Positions 24,301 through 36,915 of a stretch of DNA of 64,000 nt are shown piece by piece (the stretch's first letter is position 1; each line of letters begins with the position of its first letter). The notes beneath the pieces were generated by a model. It saw nothing but the letters and a program-made list of their open reading frames with translations. It was not told the origin of the DNA and searched no databases. The stretch covers positions 62,901,709-62,965,708 of the forward strand of contig CM041084.1 of assembly GCA_023079485.1 (NCBI GenBank), read 5' to 3'. Made by a program: the position numbers and the translations under genes. The stretch comes from Archilochus colubris. Lineage: Eukaryota; Chordata; Aves; Apodiformes; Trochilidae.

Positions 24301-26992
24301 TCCAACGGGCTGGGACTCTCCAAGGCACAGTGGCAATGAAGATGATCAGCCTCAGTTACACGCGTCTCAGTCCTCTCCCTGATGGACTGCAAGGTGCCTG
24401 TTACAAAAGCCTTCCCAGATTAAGAAATGCTGAGCTGGAAGTACAGCTCCTGCATGACACAAACACTGCAACCTCAGATTGCATCCTTCACATACCCAGG
24501 GCCCATTTAAACCTCCAGGACTTTGGTCAACAGTTCCTCTTCTCTACTAAAATGGGACACTGATCATCTGACAGAGAAACATATCCTCAACCACCATCTG
24601 ACAAGCTTATTAACTTTAGAAAGCAAACCAAAAGGACAACCACCACAAAGCATATTTAAGTCAACCCTGAACATTTTGTTTAACCCTAAACCAATTAATT
24701 TTCAGGATGTTTACTTCTTTAAATTAGGTGGAATGCAAGATTTAAACAAAACCATCAAAATATTTTTGTTTCTAGATGTTAAAATGAAATATTTTGGCAT
24801 TTTCAAGATTACCACTACTGAGTTTTTTTCCAATAATTTGGCAATCAAAAAAAAATCTCCTAAAATTTTTCAATTTTTAATCTTCATGACTTTCTCCAAA
24901 AATTCACCCAACACCTCTCTCTCGTAATTCAAAGCACTCACGATAGCTTGAAAATATACTCCAAAAGACTACAACAAAATACTTAATATTTCTGCCAAAA
25001 TTAGATGGCTACCAGTTATTTTTAGTAAGAACAGAGAACTCCACGCATATCTTCTCTCCTGTAGATTTTGCAGCTCCTCCTTGCACAGACTCCTCTGAGC
25101 CTCCCTGTGCAGTCAGCTGCCTGTAACACGGGGCTGAAATCAGCCACACTCATTCCAAGTCTTTGCACTAACTTCAACAAGCAGTATCAGGTTTTTGAGT
25201 CTATTGAACAAGGTTCCAGTTGCCTATACCAGGGTTCCAATCACAGAAACAGGAGCAAGAGTTGTATGATGACACAAGGCAGCCTACCCATCAGGTAAAA
25301 AAAAGGGTGAGAGACTCTGTATTTATCACAGATTGCCTTTGCACCATGCACAGAGCCAGTTATTACTGGAGAGGTTGATATGCTGTAAATTCATAAACTA
25401 GTTTTAATCTGCTACAACCTGGTCTCTTGACCTTACCCGTAGGCACTTCCTTCTGTGAGGGACGAGGCATGTCTGCCTGCAAATGTTCCCAGACATTTTC
25501 ACCTTTAAGATTTAAAGACAGCATGGCACAAATTTTGGGATGCACAGGCAGTTACCCTACTTCTTGAAGCACGATCGTTGCCTGAAGAGCACAGTGCTCA
25601 TTCTCTAATGGGAACAATCTTTTTTGCTATGCAGAGCTGATGGGCTGTGATGATGTGCTCTTCCTGGAACACATGAAAGAGTGGTAATTTGGAGTGACCA
25701 TCAAGGAAGGGCAGCTTGCAGTACAACTAGCCTTTAACCAGGCTTTGCAACTGAACTTTCAACATGATCAATGAATCATTATCAGACACACAGTTACTGA
25801 TCACATCTTGGCTGTGACTGGGAAGTGTTAGGCAAGGACGCTGTTTTTCATGGTCCCAAAGTATTCTGGCTATTCAAATATCACAACATAGCTCTACACT
25901 TGAGTGCTAAAAAGAACACTGAGTTAACAGATTAGAAGTGTAATTGAGAGACCTCAAATCAAGGAGCCTGGAAGTAATTCTTGGGAGTATTTAGATACTA
26001 AAATTGGACCCCAGGGGGATCAGCGAACAAGAACCACAGCACAAGTGAGCAACTGCAAACTGGCAAAATTGAAAACTAGAAGTCAGCTCTGTGCAACACT
26101 CGGTATTTCTTCCGAGAAAAGGTCATGCTCTTCATCTTGCTTTGGAGAGCAGGTAGTGAGAGATCATGGTTTTTCTAGTCCTTTCCTGCAGGTTTTTAAT
26201 TGCCATTCCTTGTCCTCTTGCATAATGTAATTTGGTTTTCCTAATTCACAAATCAACGTAAGCTAATAAAACTGTTTAAGAGACAGCAGCGTTGTTCCCA
26301 AGATGTTTCGTTGTTTGCTATTATCCCACAACTAATCCTGCAACTCAAATAAAACCATAATTCATTTCCTCCTTTATTCTTCCTCTGCATGGAATAGTTC
26401 TAGACAGGCTCAATCCTGCCTCACAACAAATGGGAAAGGCGAGGTTGTATCTTCCTGGAGTGTGTGCTATTTCAATTATGCAATGTGTATTATCATCTAT
26501 CATGTCAGGAAAAAATCTTCTAAATTATTTTCAATAGGTTCAGCTGATTTTACACATGCAGAAGAGATTCTTATAGAAATGGGAAAAAATCCCAACAAAT
26601 AACAAACACCAAACCACAAACAAAAATTAGCTATCTTTCTTTTAGATTTCAAGTTAATAGAAGCTTCTCTACACCAGCCAGCCAAAGTTTACCCACCTGA
26701 AAATCTCCTGACTTTTTGTCTAGTGTACAAAGGCTGCTCCTGATGGAGCTGAGTCATCTTTACATGAATTGCTCTGATAGTGTATAAAAGATTTAAATCA
26801 CAATTATGCCTACTTTAAGGCTTAGATGAAGGAGTATCATCTTAGCATGAAAGAGGTTTGGTTTGCATCGAACGGGCAGACATCACTGTTTAAGATCCAT
26901 TTGTTATCTGTAGCTTGATTCTCCACAGCTCTGTCCTGTAAACAAGCACTACTTTCCATGGCTTTGCGTATGGTCAATAGTGAAATGCCCAA
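21364..26992. other. Non-coding stretch, no gene seen
   Basis: Open frames reach only about 134 codons (24523-24927 plus, from AT-rich sequence giving a K/N/F-rich translation). No recognisable repeat, RNA gene or coding domain was found on either strand. Confidence 0.5.
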
Positions 26993-27065
26993 CTTCACAA
27001 GGTGTTACACCCACTTTGTGCAGGGTGAGTAACTGTATCAGGGTGTAAGGCAATAGCAAATCAAG
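26993..27065. repeat. Possible ancient amniote repeat fossil
   Basis: 'aaggtgttacacccactttg' followed by 'gggtgtaaggcaatagcaaa' resembles the 'ttacaccagtgtaa' and 'gtgtaaggcagtgg..aatca' phrases of an old CR1-like family seen in reptile genomes. The stretch is short and badly worn, so this is a weak call. Confidence 0.3.
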
Positions 27066-29483
27066 CTGTCAGCACTTTTCATATCCTGCAGGTCCTAAAC
27101 CAGAAGAACAGCAAGCAGATCATAAGGCTCAGGCATGGGAGCAATCCATCCTGCCCCACAATTTGTAGTAGGATGAGGAAGATACATGTTACCTTCCTGA
27201 GCTCTCTGAACACATCCACAGGCCACACCAGTCCTGTGTATCTTTCCTGTGTGACTGGCATTTTCAGCATGAGTTACTTATGGAAATTAAAATGGGAAAA
27301 TGAAGTGCAGCAGGATGGGGACATCCATCTGCAAACAGCAGACAGTCAGGACCAGCACATGAGGCTGAAGAGGTAAGGCTGCAGCTCACACTCCAGCTCA
27401 GGAGACACTACTGAAGATGACCTGTGATGTTAGCTGTGAGTGATCCAGAAATCAGTGTTGCAAGATTTAATCTAAAAATACATTATTCATTGCTATTTCA
27501 TCCACAGCAGGTACTTTTCCCAATTCAAGTCCCTTTGTTTTAGCATCAACCTATGCAAGAAAACTGGGAATGGGATTTTTCAGCCCTGCTCACTAGACAT
27601 CCGTCCTTCCAAACCCGTTACCTGGAAACCACGGAAGAAACTGTACTCTCAGAGGGGTCCTCACTGCTCTCATGACCCATTCCCTGACCCCAACACCTTT
27701 GTACAAGCAATCTGGAAATAGATGAAGGTTCATCACCACAGGGGCAGTTGTAAATACGAAAACATGCCAGGGTTACACAATGCCTAAGAACAATACAAAC
27801 ACATATTTAACCTGGACCTCTGAGACATCACCTTTACACAGCAATCATAACCATACTTGCTATTTGTACTTCAGGAACACTCATTTTTTTAAAACAAGAT
27901 CTGAGGTTAAACTGTGCTTCGTTGCTAAGCTCTGCGAGATTTTCCCCACAAAGAGTGCAGCGTAAGGTATTAAAAGAGCAAGTAAAGAGGTGAGCAGTGG
28001 GTGCAAACACACAATGCCACCAGGTAAAAATAAAAGAGAGACATGTCAAGATTGTTTTGCCTGAGAAGCAACAGTACAGAACTGGAAAAAGTCCCCCACA
28101 AATACCTCCTATTAGACGTCAATGATGTACTTTTTAAAAAAAAAATCCATCATCCTATTAACCTCTGCACCACCTATTTGCCACTTTCTCATATCTATCA
28201 AAGCAGGAATAGCAGAAGGGAGGAGGGGGGATTTCAACACTAATTTACATTTCTCTCAGCGTGCTAACTTTATCCATTCTCTCACAGAGGTTCTAAGTAA
28301 AAACCATCACATTGCTTGCTTGTTTTTAACACAGTCATTCCTACAGGTCTTCTGAGCAGAGGAGACTGGAAAAAGCATTCAAATGGTCCATAATAATTAA
28401 GGCTCAGAGCCAGTAATGTTGAACATACATAAGCAATAGAAATAAGTCATTCTGGAGGCTTCTGTCTCATGACATAAAATATTTCTCTTTTTCTTTTGTG
28501 GAAGCTATTATGTAAAAAATGCAGCTCAGCCCTAAGTTGGGACAATGAACCTCCTACATACTTGAAGAAATGCAGCACCTTTCTAACTTGTTATGGATAA
28601 GAACTGGCTCAAAGGCTAGGCCTTCACCAAACATATAGATATCTCATGAACAACAGCCACAGCTCTCCTGCAAACAGATGGTGTTGAAGGGGAATCCAAA
28701 TAGTGAGAGACCCAAAGTGTAGCAGCACCAAAACCAATGTCTGAGGTGCTGTTGATCTGCAATATTTTAACAAGCCAAAGACAAAGCACCTGAAGAAGAC
28801 AGCTCTGTAGCATGAAAAAATACCAGCAGAAAGGTTACCTTTGGCAGCAGCAGTAATCCCAGTGGATGCCTGCTATACGGACTCCCTGGTGATGGTAAGA
28901 ATTGAGCTAGAGCCATAGCCCCTGCCTGACTGGGCTCAGCCACACGTTTCTGCAGTTCTTCGTCTGCCTACTTACACAAAGACTTCAGGGAACAGCTTCC
29001 CAGTAGCCTCTACCCATGCAGCAGGTTGAGTTGAGAAGGACAGGAGTAATATGAGCCGCCAGGCCAGGGACACACAGTTGGATAGAGGCACAAGCAATGC
29101 CACCACGTGAGCCTTGCTTCCCTAGGAAACCAGCCTAGAATCCACCCTTAACCTTCTCCCCTCTTCTAGCAAAGCCTCATCTTCTGTGCTGCTGATGTAA
29201 CATGAAACACCGTGCTGGAAAACAAAGGTACTATTGACTAACTTTTTTTTTGCAGGATTAAGATGACTATGCCAGCTTACAACAAAGATTTCAATGATTT
29301 CAACATTGAGCACTAAGTAACAGGAACACGGCTTGGCAATAAATCCAGAGATTACCTGTTGAAACATTAATGGCAAACACCTTTTGATGTGGGCTGCCTT
29401 ATGTGGTGCAAATGCCAGCACTGTAATTATGCATTTCCTTTCTATGAATCTAGTATTTAAAAGTAAAGTATTGCTTAGGGGGA
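27066..29483. other. Non-coding stretch, no gene seen
   Basis: Open frames are below about 80 codons apart from a 171-codon minus-strand frame that overlaps the right edge (29122-29637) and runs through the GT-rich tract. No recognisable repeat or RNA gene. Confidence 0.5.
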
Positions 29484-29540
29484 GGTGTGCACGTGTATCT
29501 CTGTGTGTGCATGTGCATGCATGTGTACATGTGTATGTGT
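29484..29540. repeat. Imperfect (GT)n tract
   Basis: Alternating purine-pyrimidine sequence with repeated 'gtgtgcatgtgcatgcatgt'-type words. It is a decayed microsatellite with some Z-DNA-forming character and produces low-complexity H/T/C-rich translations on the minus strand. Confidence 0.75.
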
Positions 29541-29718
29541 TAAGAGGAAATACTCTACAGATGAGCCTGCCATTTACCAGCGTGGCTGTGAAGCCTAAAA
29601 AGGCCAAACAAAACTGATGCACGTAGTAAATCTGCAAGAGGGGACCTCAGAGGTTTCATTCATCATGCACCAAGTGGAGGGCTAAAACAATTGCCACACT
29701 TAAGACAAAATGCCAGCG

Positions 29719-29823
29719 TGAGTCATAGCAGCTGGAGTGCAAACATGTTTGCTGTTGTGTGAGTCAGAATATCACATCCTGAATTCACAAACCTCTCCAT
29801 AAACAATAATTTCCAAAATTGTT
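29719..29823. promoter_or_regulatory. Dense transcription-factor motif cluster, candidate enhancer
   Basis: In 105 bp there are two perfect AP-1 sites (TGAGTCA at 29719-29725 and 29760-29766), an E-box CAGCTG (29729-29734) and a perfect 14-bp palindrome GCAAACATGTTTGC (29739-29752) that places two FOX-like TGTTTGC words head to head. There is also an inverted SOX-like pair, AACAAT (29802-29807) and ATTGTT (29818-29823), 10 bp apart. Motif identities are direct matches to well-known consensus words. That they act together as an enhancer is inference. Single short motifs occur by chance, so the weight rests on the palindrome, the paired arrangement and the repeated FOX-like word at 30008-30019. 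Confidence 0.4.
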
Positions 29824-30007
29824 GTGTCTCTTTAATACAATGCAATTTTAAGTGTGCTGAATGCTGAATCTATAAAGGCTTTCCTGAATACAAAGAAAAT
29901 GTTTTTCTCCTCTTTCCTTTTGCTTCTGATCACATGTAACTACCTATAGTAATAGGTTGTCTATGGTGACTGAAGTGGTAATGACATCAATTTGTACTTT
30001 GCAAAAC

Positions 30008-30019
30008 GCAAACATGTTT
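30008..30019. promoter_or_regulatory. Second copy of the FOX-like palindromic word
   Basis: The 12-mer GCAAACATGTTT is repeated exactly from 29739-29750, and its AAACATGTTT core is again a perfect palindrome. It lies 269 bp downstream of the first copy. Confidence 0.4.
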
Positions 30020-32614
30020 CGAAATGGGTGAAAAATGACAGATATCACCCCTCCAAAAAAATAAAATAAAAGAAGAAAAAAAGGAAAGAACCAAACCCAA
30101 GCCATAGGACCTTTTGCTTACTCCATATGCTTTCTATGTCAGCACGTCTTTGATGCTCTAATTCTGACACGCTTTAGCACATTCAGCATTAAGAGAAAAA
30201 AGGAACATCACGCTGGCACGGGACACTGATCAGCTGAGAAAAGGCGTGAGAAATGCCAGGGAAGTGGGGAGAGAGGCCGTGGCAGCATGCTGCAGGCAGG
30301 CAGGGAGGGAACAGGACTGCCCCTGTGCTCCACACAGCAGAACCAGAATCCTTCCTCCAAGAAGTGCCCGGCCTGAGTACAGCACACAGTGTCATTCCTC
30401 CATAAGATTAAGAACGTGCAGCACCGGAATAACTAGCAATGATTATCCACCACTAACTCTAATTCAGGAAAGCATCTGAATCAGAATGCATGCAAATGCA
30501 TTTTGAAATAGGGCTGAACTTAAGGGCACGACCAAATTTATTCATCAGTGGTAAAAATATGGGTGATGTTTCTGCCAGCAAGGAAAAAACCTCGCGATTT
30601 TGTGTAAGTTTGGGGGATGTTTCTAACTTGATTTTCATTTAGGAACATTCTCATCTTACACGAAAGGGAATTCATACACATACAAATCTCCTTATACCAA
30701 ATCAAGACCGCCTTGCTTTCTCCCAACTGTTTTGTGGATTAACCACTTAGAAGTTCATTTCTGTTACCTTTCTCAGGCAAAATAAAGGCCTTTTGGAAAA
30801 ATTTTATTGCTAAAACAACTAAATACTCCTGGGAACGACTTCGTTATGGAAATGAAGTGACAGCTTCTTTTATCTAGCCAAGCAGCAAGTCTGCATTTAT
30901 GAAAGGCATTCTGTGCACGAAGTACAGTGAGTGGGAGGACATGAAAATGCTATTTTTAATCCAGTTTTCAGCATTCCTCCCCTACAGATCTCCTGGAATA
31001 ATAACAGCAACAACAATAATGATAATTAATAATGCAAAAAAAGGAGTAGCATCTGAAAGGTGAGTGGCACACAAGAAAGGAAATTGTAGTGTAAGACTTG
31101 TAAGACTTGGGGACAAGTAGAAGATTCTTTCAAATAAACCGGCATTGTACCATGAATTTCACAGGATTTGAGATTTGTCCCCTAAATTTTTTTTTTTTTT
31201 TTGAAGGCAACAAATCAGCATTATATGCTACATATCATATGCTGCATCTCTACCCTTTCTTTTCTTGTAGCAATTGGTATTGTCTAAAACACCGCTAAAA
31301 AAGAACTGCGGAGTTGATGCTGTTACTATGCCTGGGTAAATGACCATAACAGCTTGTAAACCTGGGAGGAAAAAAAAACAAACCTTGAGAAAATTCAGGG
31401 TCACACTATGTTTTTACATGCATTGTGAACAACGGTACAATGCAGACTTTGGCCCAAAGCTTGGAAAAAGACATTTGAATGATCCTTTTCAGCTTCATGG
31501 ACCTTTAGACCTGTCCCTCAGGACACTGTCACAGAACAAAGAAAGGGAATTAACTCACACAGAAAAAGTGGGAGAAGTCCTTCCTCCCTAGCAGCAATAC
31601 ACTGGCTCCAGTGATCCTTGTGTGTAATTATCTGAGGGCAGAAGTTAGCCCTGATTATTGGAAGACTGTTATTCAGTTGTGCTATCATCTACCAGTGGTA
31701 ATTAGGACAAGCCTTTGCATTTCACACCTAATAAAAATTAATGAGAATGAGCAGGCAGTAGAAGAAAACACATGTGAGGCACACGCACAATGTGAAACCT
31801 GCTGGTGCGATCGCACTTGGAGTAACCTCACCACTGGAAAGCCCCCCATTTCACACGAAATTAGAGCAAGCTGGAGCAATCACACATGCTGTCTCCCTCT
31901 CTTACACTCAGCAGCTCTTAACACAAAAAAACCCCATCTGAGTTTGGCACTGACTCATGTTTCAGACTCAGGAGTATTCCCCAATATGTGTGCCTGTGTG
32001 CAAGGTTACATGTATAACCCCTTTCTGATGCCACTGCCAGGGGGTACCAACCTTGTCCAAGTGATTTCCCTCCAGGTCTATAGACCACTTTGTTAACAAT
32101 GCAAAACCCACATCAGCACCCTGAGCATGCTGCCCCCCCAGTGAAAAAGCAGTCACCTAACTACTCGGGTAAAATCTGTTTCTGAAACCTATCTATCATT
32201 TAAGGATCATTCAGGGTATGCTTGAAAGTACTTCCACTCTCTCACGCTCCTACAAGACGAATTTTCATGCTATTAACCTTCATTTCTCTTTTATACAGTA
32301 AAATGTGACAGAGTCCCGAGCTGATATTTTGATCATCTCCATCTGAGAAGCATTCGGTGGTAACAGGAAAAAAAAAACAAAAACAACACAGAACTGAAAT
32401 GTTAGCCCCATTCTCTCTTTTTGCTCATTACTTGCTGCTGGTCACTTGCCTGGCCCACTTGTGAGGGAATGCTCATCTAGGCACATCCACAATGTTTTAC
32501 CCTCAATAAAATTAAGCTGTAGTAATACTTGGCACCCCTTTCTGGTTTTACATACTATGAACACTGCATCAAAAACTTAACTGCACACTCTGTGACACCC
32601 CTGCAAGCTAACTT
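30020..32614. other. Non-coding stretch, no gene seen
   Basis: It contains a T16 run (31187-31202), a small GC-richer patch with repeated GGCAGG words near 30280-30320, and open frames up to 161 codons (31611-32096 plus) without any recognisable domain. Confidence 0.5.
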
Positions 32615-32742
32615 GAGTATTATTATTATTATTCATACCTTCTGCAAAGGGGAATTTCACTGGAAAAGGGATAATTGACCTGCCCAAAGCTATGCAACAC
32701 AGGTGCTCCTGTTTCCTGGTTCTGTCCTTTTTCCAACAGATC
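32615..32742 (-). repeat. MIR-type SINE fossil
   Basis: Read on the plus strand: 'gtattattattattattca', 'ttctgcaaaggggaatttca', 'ttgacctgcccaaagctatg', 'tcctggttctgtcctttttc', 'caacagatca'. This reproduces, in reverse complement, the MIR order of ATAATA, the 'ttttgcagatgaggaaactg' core, 'tgacttgcccaaggtca', and the 'gttccagtcct..tctttccac' head. It is one of the clearer MIR copies here. The ATT run at its left end (32618-32635) is part of the MIR tail side, somewhat expanded. Confidence 0.55.
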
Positions 32743-33110
32743 AGTTTCAGCCTTTTCTGAAATTCAGAGAGTTGAGTCCTGCCTTCATTTCTGCCTCTTT
32801 CTGCTACTGAAGGAAAGGAAGGAGCAGGTCTCTGTAAGCAAGGGTAGTATGAGTGGTACGTGGGTCAAATGAGAGTGGTCTCTGCCTGCATCATCATGTG
32901 TTGGGAGGAGAACCAACTGGACCCATGGCATTGACATCTTCTACCTCCCTGTGGCAAGTGGGGATTAGCTGCGGAGAAGAATTTGGTCTGCAGGAACACT
33001 TTTTGTGAATAAGAGCCCTTTTCACAGAAGGTAACCAAGTTTTAGTCCCTGAAGACACCTTTTAGTACCACAGGGAGGACACTGGAGGACTCAGTAGCAT
33101 ATGTATTCTG
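32743..33110. other. Non-coding spacer, nothing recognised
   Basis: Between a MIR fossil and a poly(A)-rich tract. No open frame above about 65 codons. Confidence 0.5.
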
Positions 33111-33155
33111 GAAAAAAAAAAAAGGAAAAAAAAAAGCAAAAAGCAAAAAAAAAAG
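33111..33155 (+). repeat. A-rich low-complexity tract
   Basis: A runs interrupted by GG, GC and G, with 'gcaaaaa' repeated twice. No attached retroposon body is recognisable upstream. Confidence 0.8.
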
Positions 33156-36100
33156 ATAAGACTGAAAAAATAGAAGTTCTATCCAAGACCAGTGCCCACA
33201 GTTTGCTCTTGCAGGCTGCAGCAACCCCTGCTAATGGTCATGTAGCAGAAAGGGCTATGCTGGGCTTGCCTGCAGCCAGCACTGCTGCTAGTCTAGTCAG
33301 ATGGACATGAATTTTTGAATCACCTTCTCATGTCACACACTAGACATAATATAATCAGAGATGCTGTTACAGCACCAGCTGTTCATCCTGCACCTCTGCC
33401 AATAGCCACAGCGTAGGTGGGACCCAACCATGCTTACTATGTCAGAAATTAATTTTCCTACCTGTAAAAGATCAGCATTATTGTGTGCAGTGACACAATT
33501 AAAATAGAAATCTTACCAGCTAGCATTGTAGATGTAATTATCTCAGTTAAAGAAAAGTCTTTTGCTGGCAAAGGTCATCCCAACTCACAACCAAGTAAGC
33601 CCTACCCTTGATCAAAGCAGTTGGATTGGAAAAGTACTTGAGACTGGAAAAGCACTTGAATGTGTTGATCAGCTCCTGAGCTACGACAAGGCTCAAGTGG
33701 AGGAGTTTATCTCACCTAACCTCTCACTTCTATCCATGTTTGATTGGGTCAGGGCCAACTTAGTGTAACCAGATCCTCAGCCCTAGCTGCAGGTTTTGAT
33801 TGCCCGGAAGCTCTAGCTCAAGCCAAAGCCTCTTTAGCTATCCCACCTAAGAGTGCTATCACCCCTGCAGATCAGCAGATGAGCTCCACACTTTAAGTGG
33901 ATTAGATGTGCTGAGCAACTCTGCTACATCCAGTTCTCTTGTCTGCAGCTTTAATAAGCAATGGTCTTACATTCAGCTGCTCTGGAAGATTTTGCTGCAG
34001 AAGACAGCAGGGCTAAGGACAAACCTGAGCTGTTCCCAGGCGCTGGGAGAAATACAGGCTTGCAGGTTGGGCATGATGGGCAACCCGAAGACCTCAGTGA
34101 GTCAAAGTGCCCATGAAGATCACCACCTTCCACACCCTCTCTGGCACCAGGGTTTGGGGCTCACTCTCCACTACAGCTTGTGACTGAATGAAAAGGGATG
34201 AAAAATATCAGCCTGACATGCCACACGGCACCTTGTCATGACTTCTTATGCAAAATCCTCAGCAGTGACACATCACAAAGCAGTGTTTAAACTATCACAG
34301 GATGTCTTCCTGATCCCACCTGCCCTAGCCACCTATCATAGCCTGGGAGGAACAGTCTCTGGAGTGTTTTGGCAGCTACAAAACTCTGTTCCCTCAAAGC
34401 TCTCTCAGAAGGCAATGAATCGCTGTTTCCCAGGTACACCATATCCTTCTCTCAGCCACTCCTCCCAAAGGCAGCAGGCAGAAGGGCCATGTAACGTAAT
34501 CAGTGTGAAGTTGTAACAGTGTGGGAGAATGTGGCAATTCATGGAAAATGAAATCAAGCAAAAGGCTTAGCAGCAAGGCTAAATGCAGAAGGGAGTGGTT
34601 TCCTAACAAAACAAGCCTTGTTAAAAAAAAAAAGTAAAAACCAAAAATCCCCTAGAAGTTGCTCTCCTCAAAAAAGCCGCATTCTCAGGAGACTGAAACC
34701 ATATGGAAAAAAATACCTCTGTGAAACTTCTTGTTAAGATTATTCTTTACAGATTTAGTAGCCCTTTCTGCTTTGTCTCCTAGTGCTACTGAGTGTAACT
34801 ATGTTAGGTCAACATGGAAAGCCACTCAAAGGGGTTTTTTATGAGCTTTTCTAGGCCAAGAGAGGAAGCAGTGCGATAGGAACGTTTTCAGAAGTGGGAG
34901 TTGTGCCTGCCTTGCTTCTAATTGTAGTGAAACTCTCAACCTCTGTGTTGTGTTTCAAGACTTTGCACTTCAGAATCATTTCCTCTGTGCTTTGAATTGC
35001 TACACTTTTCAGCTAACTACTTCTAAAAGTGCTGTTTAAAAAATGACACCCTCAACCACATTTAGTTTTTAGAATAAATCTAAATTTGCAAAATCTCATT
35101 GGGTCGCTGCAAAAGTGCAGATTTTTTTTTTAATTGTACTTGGCAGCAAATCTCTTGGAAATTATTTGTGCAGAAATTTAGTTTAAATTACTTCATATCA
35201 AGACATTTAAGAGAAAATGTGTTTTTCTTTGTTATAAGCTAAATATAATGATATTCACTTTATCCTAATTAAAAAATCCCACAAAAGTCAAACAGCAGAC
35301 AACACTGAAAAGAATTAGCAATCTTACAGCTTAAAATCCTACCTACATGTAGACATGCATTAATCTTATTTCAGAATGAGCTCCAGGCACAAGTGGCTAA
35401 AAAATCTGAACTAGGCTGACTTGTTTTCTCTTTGTACATCATCAAAAGAGAAGGTGGGTCCACATATTAGGGTGAACACTAGAGACACACACTGCCCTTG
35501 GAAAGATGTTCTCCACCTCTCAGTATTAAGCTGGGGGAATCAGCCCACCAGTGCCAGAATGGTAAATTCATAGGTAAGCCAATGTACTAAATTTCTCTTT
35601 AGTGTCCAGACCAAATCAAGTACGGTGGCAGACACCTGACAAACTGCAGGGAGTCCAACTCTTTCCAAGTGCCCCTGAACACATCTGAATTTCAGGGTCA
35701 TTAGCTGTCATGAAACACAGAATTTTTACACAGCTTTGGCTTTGATGATTTTAAAATATGGAAGGTTATTTTGGGAGACTAAAGATGAGTTCAGTAAGAC
35801 TCAGGTATATTTACACTTTGTTGCTCTTAGTGGTAAAACTAATTCCAGGTAAATGTTTACTCCCGTCTATTTGCGGAGATGGAGAAGAGGCACATGAGCA
35901 GCTCAGAGCATACAGGCTCATAGTCAGCTCAGCCAGGAGCTGTCTTCTAAGTAGTGTGACAGTGCCCAGCACAAGGAAGCCCCAAGACTGTCTCCAGTTA
36001 CTAAGCAATACTTTGACCAAACAGGAATTTATAGTCTACCTTGTGGAACTGAACAACTTTGAAGTATGATCTCAAGGTCTGCCAAATTTTGAGGCATTCT

Positions 36101-36888
36101 GGATGCCAGGTCCAATTGAAGTTAATCTGTTTTTCATATCCTTCTCGTGGAGTCTCATCTCTCTGGTTTAAAGGACAGCTCAATATTTAACCTTGGGAAA
36201 CAAGCTCCTACCTTTGCTCAGCAGTGACTCTCCCTCAAAGCATTTGGAGATTGCAATAATCACCTTTCAAGTAAGTCTCACCCCGCTCCTCATTCACAAC
36301 ACAATGGACACTTTGCTGGGCAAGCTGAGGTGCTACAAACAAGCTCCCACATTGGCACTGGTTATTGCTAAGCTTGGGAACCAGGGCTGCGTGGCCTTCC
36401 CTCTACACTCATCACCATTTCTCCATGCATGGGTATGATTCCTCCCCATCTCTTCCTAGTCCAACAAAAACAAATAAACAAAAGCCTTAATCAAACAGGA
36501 GTGATGTTGGCAAATTGCCTTCTACTCCAAACTCCAGCACCAGCTTGGGCAAGAAGTGAAGAAACTCAGCCATGTCACATGGGAAACAGCTGAGCTATAG
36601 CAAACAACAGCCAGAAACTGCCCAACCCAATTCCAGTTTCCAAGGAGAAAAACTGCCCTCCACTCCCCCTGCAGACTCCAGCAGAGCTGGATCACCATCT
36701 CCAATATCCCTTGTCTGCCATTTCAGCAGACATTACCATCTAATTGTTCCCACTGCCTAGCTTGGTGCATGTCGAGTACAAAGCTTTTGCTAATCTTGCA
36801 TTTATTTAATATTTTTTTCCCCTCTAGTCTACATCATGTGAATCCCTCACAGTTCCCCAGCATCAAAGAGTTAATGGAAGAAAGGGCA
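33156..36888. other. Non-coding stretch, AT-rich patch near 35000-35370
   Basis: No gene seen, with open frames at or below 103 codons. The 35000-35370 patch is AT-rich with many homeobox-type TAAT/ATTA words and no simple repeat except a T9 run, a composition often seen in conserved non-coding elements, but that cannot be judged without alignment. Confidence 0.45.
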
Positions 36889-36915
36889 ACCCTTGCATGT
36901 GCTTCATGCAAGGGT
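36889..36915. repeat. Perfect 11-bp inverted repeat with 5-base loop
   Basis: The left arm ACCCTTGCATG (36889-36899) is exactly complementary to the right arm CATGCAAGGGT (36905-36915) around a TGCTT loop. As RNA it would form a short stable hairpin, too short for a microRNA precursor. It is not followed by a T run. Confidence 0.85.

Noticed and set aside
29122..29637. 171-codon minus-strand open frame
   Set aside because: It runs through the imperfect GT tract, which keeps frames open and gives a low-complexity T/H/C stretch.
31611..32096. 161-codon plus-strand open frame
   Set aside because: No domain recognised, Cys and His scattered without a regular finger spacing.
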